NCBI RefSeq assembly: GCF_019331775.1
Contig: NZ_JAHBBD010000012.1
Span: 17,210 to 81,209 of the forward strand
Length of the DNA stretch: 64,000 nt
Reading direction: 5' to 3'
Source: Bifidobacterium phasiani
GTDB taxonomy: Bacteria; Actinomycetota; Actinomycetes; Actinomycetales; Bifidobacteriaceae
The translations under genes were made by a program, and so were the position numbers. Below the pieces are notes generated by a model, which searched no databases, had not been told where the DNA came from, and was given only the letters and a program-made list of their open reading frames with translations. The stretch's first letter is position 1; each line of letters opens with the position of its first letter. This document shows positions 59,408-64,000 of the stretch, in pieces.

Positions 59408-60919
59408 TCAGCCGCGGCCCGGCAGTCCGATGCCGCACATCTCGTCGTCCTGCTCGACGGCGCGGGCCAGGTGCAGCTGCGGCACGCCCGATGCGGCCGG
59501 CACCGGCGCGGCGGGCGCCGCATCGCCTTGGACCGGGGCCTCGGCGGTGTCCGTGCCGTCCTGGTCGGAATCGGCGGGGGAACGGTCGTCGGCGTTCCCG
59601 CCGACCGCCCCGGCGACGCCGCGGTAGGCGTCGAGGTCGAGCTGGCGCTCGCTCGCCGCGACGATCACGGCGGTGTTGGCGGCGCCGGCCACGTTCAGCG
59701 CGGTGCGGCCCATGTCGACGATCTGCGAGATCGGCTGGGCGATGGCGATGAAGGGGATGGGCAGCCCGGCGGCCGCGAACAGCGAGGTGGCGGTGATGGT
59801 CGCCGTGCCCGGCACGCCGACGGTGCCGATCGACACCAGCAGCGTCAGGACGACGATCATGAGGTACTGCCACGGCGTGTAGTCGAGCCCCTGCGCGTTG
59901 ATGGCGAACACCGCGAGCAGCGTCGGCCACATGCCCGCGCAGCCCGGCATGCCCAGGTTGGCGCCGAGTCCGGCCACGAACGCGGCGGTGTCCTCCGGCA
60001 CGCCGGCGGAGCGCAGCTGGCGCACCGTGACCGGGATCGTGCCGATGCTGCTCTCCGAGGTGAAGGCCACCATGCCGGCCGGCCAGAACATGCGGAAGAA
60101 TCGCAGCGGGCTGAGGCGGGTCGCGGCGGTCAGGATCAGCGGCTGGACGACGAACATCTGGATCGCCATCGACAGGTAGGCGACGCCGAGCACGGCGAGC
60201 AGCGGCAGCAGCGTCAGGATGTCGTTGTAGCCGACCGCGGAGGCGATCAGGGAGAGCACGGCGTACGGGGTGAAGCCGACGATGATCTGCGTGGCCTTGG
60301 AAAGCACGGCGTCGCCGGCGTCGATGACGGCCTTGAACGGCCTGACCGTCTCGCGGCCGGAGTCGGTGGCGGCCACGGCCGTGTAGGCGATGGCGGCGAG
60401 CAGCGAGAACAGCACCACCGGCACGACCTGGTTGGCCGACCAGTTCGCCATCAGGTTGGAGGGGAACAGGTTGATGATCGTGTCGATGACGCCGGGCACC
60501 TCGCGCTGCTGGTAGTCGGTGGGCATCGTGAACTGGAATCCGACGCCGATGCGGAAGGCGCTGGCCAGGCCCAGGGTGAGCAGCGATGCGGTGAGCGTGT
60601 TGAGCAGCAGGAACACGACGGTCTTGGCCGCCATGCCGCGCAGCCGCAGCGAATCGCCGAGGTTGGTGACGCTGGAGAACACGCTGAACAGCAGCAGCGG
60701 CACGACGAGCGCGGCGATGACCTGCGACCAGATCGCGCCGAAGACCGCGACGTACTGCGTGTGGCCCTGGGCGACCAGGCCGAGCGCGATGCCGAGCACG
60801 GTGGCGATGATGACGCGCAGGCCGAATCCGGCGGTGCGGGTGCGTTTGAGGTACCACAGCGCGGCGAAGGCGATGACGGCGGCCGCCAGGGCGGCCCAGT
60901 CGATGAATTGCGATGGCAT
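59408..60919 (-). CDS. Dicarboxylate/amino acid:cation symporter (DAACS family, TcyP-like)
   Basis: A 503-residue membrane carrier with about eight to ten hydrophobic segments. It carries the family's Ser-rich hairpin motif (FTSESSIGTIPVTVRQL) and the substrate/ion-binding GVPGTATITATSLFAAAGLP and MGRTALNVAGAANTAVIV. The divergence from glutamate carriers resembles L-cystine transporters of the TcyP/YdjN type, but specificity is not proven. The last ~50 residues are a hydrophilic Asp/Ala/Pro-rich tail. The ATG at 60919 follows AAGGAAG on the minus strand; longer upstream starts were rejected. Confidence 0.88.
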   Translation of the reverse strand: MPSQFIDWAALAAAVIAFAALWYLKRTRTAGFGLRVIIATVLGIALGLVAQGHTQYVAVFGAIWSQVIAALVVPLLLFSVFSSVTNLGDSLRLRGMAAKTVVFLLLNTLTASLLTLGLASAFRIGVGFQFTMPTDYQQREVPGVIDTIINLFPSNLMANWSANQVVPVVLFSLLAAIAYTAVAATDSGRETVRPFKAVIDAGDAVLSKATQIIVGFTPYAVLSLIASAVGYNDILTLLPLLAVLGVAYLSMAIQMFVVQPLILTAATRLSPLRFFRMFWPAGMVAFTSESSIGTIPVTVRQLRSAGVPEDTAAFVAGLGANLGMPGCAGMWPTLLAVFAINAQGLDYTPWQYLMIVVLTLLVSIGTVGVPGTATITATSLFAAAGLPIPFIAIAQPISQIVDMGRTALNVAGAANTAVIVAASERQLDLDAYRGVAGAVGGNADDRSPADSDQDGTDTAEAPVQGDAAPAAPVPAASGVPQLHLARAVEQDDEMCGIGLPGRG

Positions 60920-61778
60920 GATCTTCCTTACATGAGGTCGATGGATGGATTGGGACGATGAATCGATGACATTGGCTGTGTGCGGGAACGAATCCGCGCC
61001 GGGTGACCGGTGCGTTCGGCGGGGCGCATCATGCGCCTGCGGCACAACGGGCGGGGAAGATCCATATCGGCGATTCGCCGTGACGTCGCCGCGATGACGC
61101 GGCGGCCTGAGGCTCTGCATGCTATGAATCGACTGAACGCGGGCCGTGCACGTCCGTGACACACCACGGTCGGGCACCCGGCGCGGGTGCGGCGTTCAGC
61201 GACAACAACAGAGCACGAAATTCATGGGTGCCACGGTAGCACATGGTTCGGCGCATCGGCATTCCTCTCACAGAGGAATCGGCGCGGGGCTCGCGGGCGC
61301 GGACGGCCCCCGATCCGTGTGGCGTGGACGCGGCGTATGCGTGGCGTTCACGCGGCCTGCGGCAACGGCGATCCGGGCTCGCCGCCGTCCCCGTCGCCGG
61401 GCCCCGCGGGCGGATCGGGATGCGCGCGGCCGGCGTCGCCATGCGCGGCATATGTGAGGTATGTCACAGCGGGGCCGGCCGTGTCGCGCCATGGACCGTA
61501 CGCGCCGGCCCCTGCGCCGTACCGGCCCGGCGCAGGGGCCGGGAAACCGGCATGGCCCCGCGCGGGCGTCGCCGGGTGCGCGCCCCTTGCGCCGCGTTCC
61601 GGCGCGCGGCGGCACGGTGATGCAGCTCACAGTATTCCTGCGGTGAACATCAAGGCGCCGCCGAGTCCGGCGACGGTAACGTGGTGCGCAAGACGGCGGG
61701 CGACCCCGGGGCCGCGCGGCGGCCCGAGACGGGGCGCCGCCATCGATCGCCGTCGCAGCCCATGGTTAGGAGGCCATC
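60920..61778. promoter_or_regulatory. 859-base divergent regulatory region with CRP/GlxR-like sites and a palindrome
   Basis: No convincing ORF. Three dyads stand out: ATTCCTCT-CAC-AGAGGAAT (61261-61279, perfect 8-bp arms), TGTGAGGTATGTCACA (61453-61468, exact fit to the GlxR/CRP pattern TGTGANNTANNTCACA) and GGTGATGCAGCTCACA (61616-61631, one change from TGTGA-N6-TCACA). The sites could serve the symporter, the nitroreductase, or both. Confidence 0.55.
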
Positions 61779-62381
61779 ATGTCCGATTTCGTCAACGCGC
61801 TGGAGTCCCGGCGCTCGCGGTACGCGCTCGCCGGCACGTCGAAGCTCGCCGACCGGGAGATCGTGGATCTGGTCGAGCGCGTCGCCGTGCAGGTGCCCAG
61901 CGCGTTCAACTCCCAGTCCCAGCGCGCGGTGGTGCTGTTCGGCCAGGCCCACCACCACCTGTGGAGCATCGTGCTCGCGTCGCTGCGCAAGGTCGTGTCC
62001 GACGACGAGGCGTTCCGCAGGACCGTGGAGAAGATCGCCGGATTCGACGCCGCGCACGGCACGGTGCTGTACTTCGACGACACCGCCGTCACCGACGACC
62101 TGGCCGCCCGGTTCCCGACGTACGCGGACAACTTCCCGGTCTGGGCGGAGCAGGCCAACGGCATGCTGCAGCTGGCCGTGTGGACCGCGCTGTCCGAGGC
62201 GGGCCTGGGGGCCAACGTGCAGCACTACAACCCGCTGATCGACGAGGCCGTGCGCGAGGAGTTCGCGCTGCCCCGGCAGTGGCGCCTGATCGCCCAGATG
62301 CCCTTCGGCGACGTCGTCGAGCCCGCCGGCGAGAAGACGGTCGTGCCCGTCGGGGAGCGCGTCAGGGTGGTCGGCCTGTAG
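61779..62381 (+). CDS. Nitroreductase-family protein (Frm2/HBN1-like)
   Basis: A 200-residue flavin-dependent oxidoreductase. SRRSRYALAG near the N-terminus, VQVPSAFNSQSQRAVVLFGQ and the middle NFPVWAEQANGMLQLAVWTALSEAGLGANVQHYNP are typical of the Frm2/HBN1 branch, which acts on nitro compounds and quinones using NAD(P)H and FMN in the cytoplasm. TAGGAGG lies 5 nt before the ATG. It is probably monocistronic; a GC-rich hairpin follows at 62419. Confidence 0.92.
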   Translation: MSDFVNALESRRSRYALAGTSKLADREIVDLVERVAVQVPSAFNSQSQRAVVLFGQAHHHLWSIVLASLRKVVSDDEAFRRTVEKIAGFDAAHGTVLYFDDTAVTDDLAARFPTYADNFPVWAEQANGMLQLAVWTALSEAGLGANVQHYNPLIDEAVREEFALPRQWRLIAQMPFGDVVEPAGEKTVVPVGERVRVVGL

Positions 62382-62418
62382 TCCGGCCCGCGCCGGGCGT
62401 GGCTCCGGCCCCAACGAC

Positions 62419-62457
62419 GGCGGCCCGCGGCCCGTCCCAGGACGGTCGCGGGCCGCC
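62419..62457 (+). terminator. Hairpin after the nitroreductase gene
   Basis: GGCGGCCCGCG (62419-62429) pairs with CGCGGGCCGCC (62447-62457), with inner CCGTCC/GGACGG. There is no T-run, so the terminator is only probable. Confidence 0.6.
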
Positions 62458-62564
62458 GCCATGCCTGCGTCCGGCCGCGTAAGGGAAACGGAATGATTCG
62501 CGGGGATGATGGCCGCGCCGCCCGCCGGTACGGTATGGTCTGAGGGATCGGATGGGAGGACGTG

Positions 62565-63623
62565 ATGGCATCAGCTCAGGCGAACGGCGCGCGCCGTTCC
62601 TCGACTCGACGTACTAATCGCACGGGTGCGTGGCGCACCCTGCTGCGGGTGCTGGCGGGGGTGTTCGCGCTGGTGGCGCTGGTCGGCGTGGCGGCGCGGG
62701 CGCTGCCGGCCGGGCTTCAGGCGCTGCCGTACGTGCCGGTCGTGGTGTCCGCCACGCCGTGGTTCGTGATCCCGGCCGTGCTGTCGCTGGCGTGCGCGCT
62801 GGCATCGCGCCGCTGGATCGTGGCGCTGCTGGCCGTGGCGTGCATCGGGCTGCAGGTCTGGTGGCAGTACCCCTTCTTCGTCGCGCGCCGGCAGCTACCC
62901 GACGCGGCCCTCGCCGCGATGGCCGAGCCGGCCGCGGACATCACCGACCGCTACGCCCGGGTGATGACGCTCAACGTGTACCGCGGCGACGCGGACCCCG
63001 CGCGGATCGTCGAGACGGTGCGCGGCGAGCGCGTCGAGGTGCTGGCGCTGCAGGAGACGACGGACGCGTTCGTGCAGGCGCTCAATGAGGCCGGGATCGG
63101 CGACTATCTGCCCTACGCGCAGGTGTCGTCCTCCGACGGCGTGTTCGGCAACGGCATCTGGTCGGCCTCGCCGCTGATCGATCCGTCCGCCGACGACGTG
63201 AACGCCGTCTCGTCGTTCATGCCGGGCGGCACCGTGATGCTCGGCGACGCGGCGGTGCGCTTCGTGTCCGTGCACACCACGGCCCCGGTGCCCGGCTACT
63301 GGGACATGTGGAAGCGGTCGCTGGACGACCTGGCGCTGATGAGGGCCGACACCGACACGCGCTACGTGTTCATGGGCGACTTCAACGCGACCGTCGACCA
63401 CGCGCCGTTCCGCGACTTCCTCGGCGACCGGTTCGCGGACGCGGTGATGCAGTCCGGGCAGGGCCTCGCGTTCACCTGGCCGGCCGACCGCCCGTGGGTG
63501 CCGCGCTTCGCCGGCATCGACCACGTCGTGGTGGACCGGGGCATCGCGACCGGCCGGTGCGAGGTCGTCGACATCGACGGCTCCGACCATGCCGCGCTGC
63601 TGACCACGATCGCCGTGTCCTGA
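62565..63623 (+). CDS. Membrane-anchored endonuclease/exonuclease/phosphatase family protein
   Basis: A 352-residue protein with a short basic N-terminus, three hydrophobic segments (about 25-95) and a C-terminal EEP domain outside the membrane. Catalytic cues are TLNVYRGDAD, LALQETTDAF (metal-binding Glu), GDFNATVDHAPF (Asp/Asn), GIDHVVV and SDHAALLT (catalytic His). Such proteins act on phosphodiesters, either extracellular DNA or phospholipids; the substrate is not evident. The ATG at 62565 has GGGAGGA upstream, and a TATGGT box at 62534-62539 may be its -10. Confidence 0.87.
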   Translation: MASAQANGARRSSTRRTNRTGAWRTLLRVLAGVFALVALVGVAARALPAGLQALPYVPVVVSATPWFVIPAVLSLACALASRRWIVALLAVACIGLQVWWQYPFFVARRQLPDAALAAMAEPAADITDRYARVMTLNVYRGDADPARIVETVRGERVEVLALQETTDAFVQALNEAGIGDYLPYAQVSSSDGVFGNGIWSASPLIDPSADDVNAVSSFMPGGTVMLGDAAVRFVSVHTTAPVPGYWDMWKRSLDDLALMRADTDTRYVFMGDFNATVDHAPFRDFLGDRFADAVMQSGQGLAFTWPADRPWVPRFAGIDHVVVDRGIATGRCEVVDIDGSDHAALLTTIAVS

Positions 63624-63654
63624 CGTCTCGCGGCCGGGCCGATTCGGTTCGGAC

Positions 63655-64000
63655 GCGAAGGGTACTCAGTCCAGGTTGGAGTGGGCTGAGCCGTTGGCGG
63701 GCGGTCCGGTGGACTGCCCGTAGGCGAGGTGAGCGGCCGCCGAGGCCGCGAAGGGTACTCGGTCCGGGTTGGAGTGGGCTGAGCCGTTGGCGGGCGGTCC
63801 GGTGGACTGCCCGTAGGCGAGGTGAGCGGCCGCCGAGGCCGCGAAGGGTACTCGGTCCGGGTTGGACTGGGCCGAGCCGTTGGCGGGCGGTCCGGTGGAC
63901 TGCCCGTAGGCGAGGTGAGCGGCCGCCGAGGCCGCGAAGGGTACTCGGTCCGGGTTGGACTGGGCCGAGCCGTTGGCGGGCGGTCCGGTGGACTGCCCGT
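63655..64000. repeat. 93-bp tandem repeats (3 full copies and a partial one)
   Basis: Units begin at 63655, 63748, 63841 and 63934 (cut by the window edge) with gcgaagggtactc. The period is exactly 93 bases (31 codons) and copies differ at only a few positions. Confidence 0.95.
63666..64000 (-). CDS. C-terminal part of a repeat protein (start beyond the right edge)
   Basis: On the minus strand the frame is open from the window edge to a TGA at 63668-63666. Each 93-bp unit translates to 31 residues of the type AYGQSTGPPANGSAQSN-PDRVPF-AASAAAHL. This frame has the best GC at third positions, and differences between copies are one silent and one conservative (Gln/His) change. The last unit changes the Arg codon of PDRVPF to the stop. 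The composition (Ala, Pro, Gly, Ser, Asn, Gln) suggests a disordered surface or tail region. The protein's main domain lies outside the window, so no function can be given. Confidence 0.6.
   Translation of the reverse strand, partial: GQSTGPPANGSAQSNPDRVPFAASAAAHLAYGQSTGPPANGSAQSNPDRVPFAASAAAHLAYGQSTGPPANGSAHSNPDRVPFAASAAAHLAYGQSTGPPANGSAHSNLD

Noticed and set aside
63655..64000. 93-bp repeats as a CRISPR or replication iteron array
   Set aside because: Units are directly adjacent with no unique spacers, and the period keeps a reading frame.

Overview
The window is chromosomal DNA from a high-GC actinobacterium, most probably a Bifidobacterium. The evidence is very high GC at third codon positions, an rpoC with an acidic Asp/Gly-rich tail, a kinase-FN3-MoxR-DUF58-transglutaminase operon of the bifidobacterial type, an AdnA/AdnB-type helicase-nuclease pair, and several genes with actinobacterial leaderless starts (TANNNT box 6-7 nt before the start codon). 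The species cannot be fixed from sequence alone.

Layout. 1-5084 (+): 3' part of rpoC with its terminator, then two overlapping bacterial PH-domain membrane proteins; the second carries a ~245-residue Ala/Gly-rich insert. 5381-18562 (-): a translationally coupled operon of membrane Ser/Thr kinase, giant single-pass FN3/Ig-like protein, MoxR AAA+ ATPase, DUF58 protein and a transglutaminase-like membrane protein whose catalytic triad is lost. 18897-20976 (+): two adjacent beta-lactamase-fold exported proteins, one degenerate with a zinc ribbon, one with an intact catalytic set. 21066-29299 (+): adnA-adnB, double-strand-break resection. 29496-30188: GNAT acetyltransferase. 30639-42527 (+): housekeeping block dapB, dapA, rnj, pepN, glmM, def, a DnaQ-like exonuclease and mazG. 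42549-42726: a non-coding 178-bp element with long imperfect inverted repeats. 42890-46924: SWIM-SNF2 helicase.

47365-56895 is a sugar-uptake locus: lipoprotein binding protein, two LplB/LplC-type permeases, DUF624 membrane protein, an atypical GH32-like enzyme, a LacI repressor and a canonical GH32 beta-fructosidase. Near-identical 14-bp LacI-type operators lie before the binding-protein gene and before the canonical GH32 gene, which suggests one local regulon for beta-fructosides. An uninterrupted run of 11 G in the leader of the first gene may make expression phase-variable. Paired, mirror-image terminator hairpins close the locus.

57117-63623: Gfo/Idh/MocA oxidoreductase, Vsr repair endonuclease, tRNA-Arg(CCT), dicarboxylate/amino-acid symporter, nitroreductase and a membrane-anchored endonuclease/exonuclease/phosphatase protein; CRP/GlxR-like palindromes lie in the 860-bp gap at 60920-61778. 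The window ends in 93-bp tandem repeats that read on the minus strand as the 31-residue-repeat C-terminus of a protein entering from beyond the right edge.

The most unusual items are the pseudo-transglutaminase at the end of the kinase operon, the degenerate/active beta-lactamase-fold pair, the G11 tract plus operator architecture of the fructoside locus, the 178-bp inverted-repeat element and the 93-bp coding repeat.
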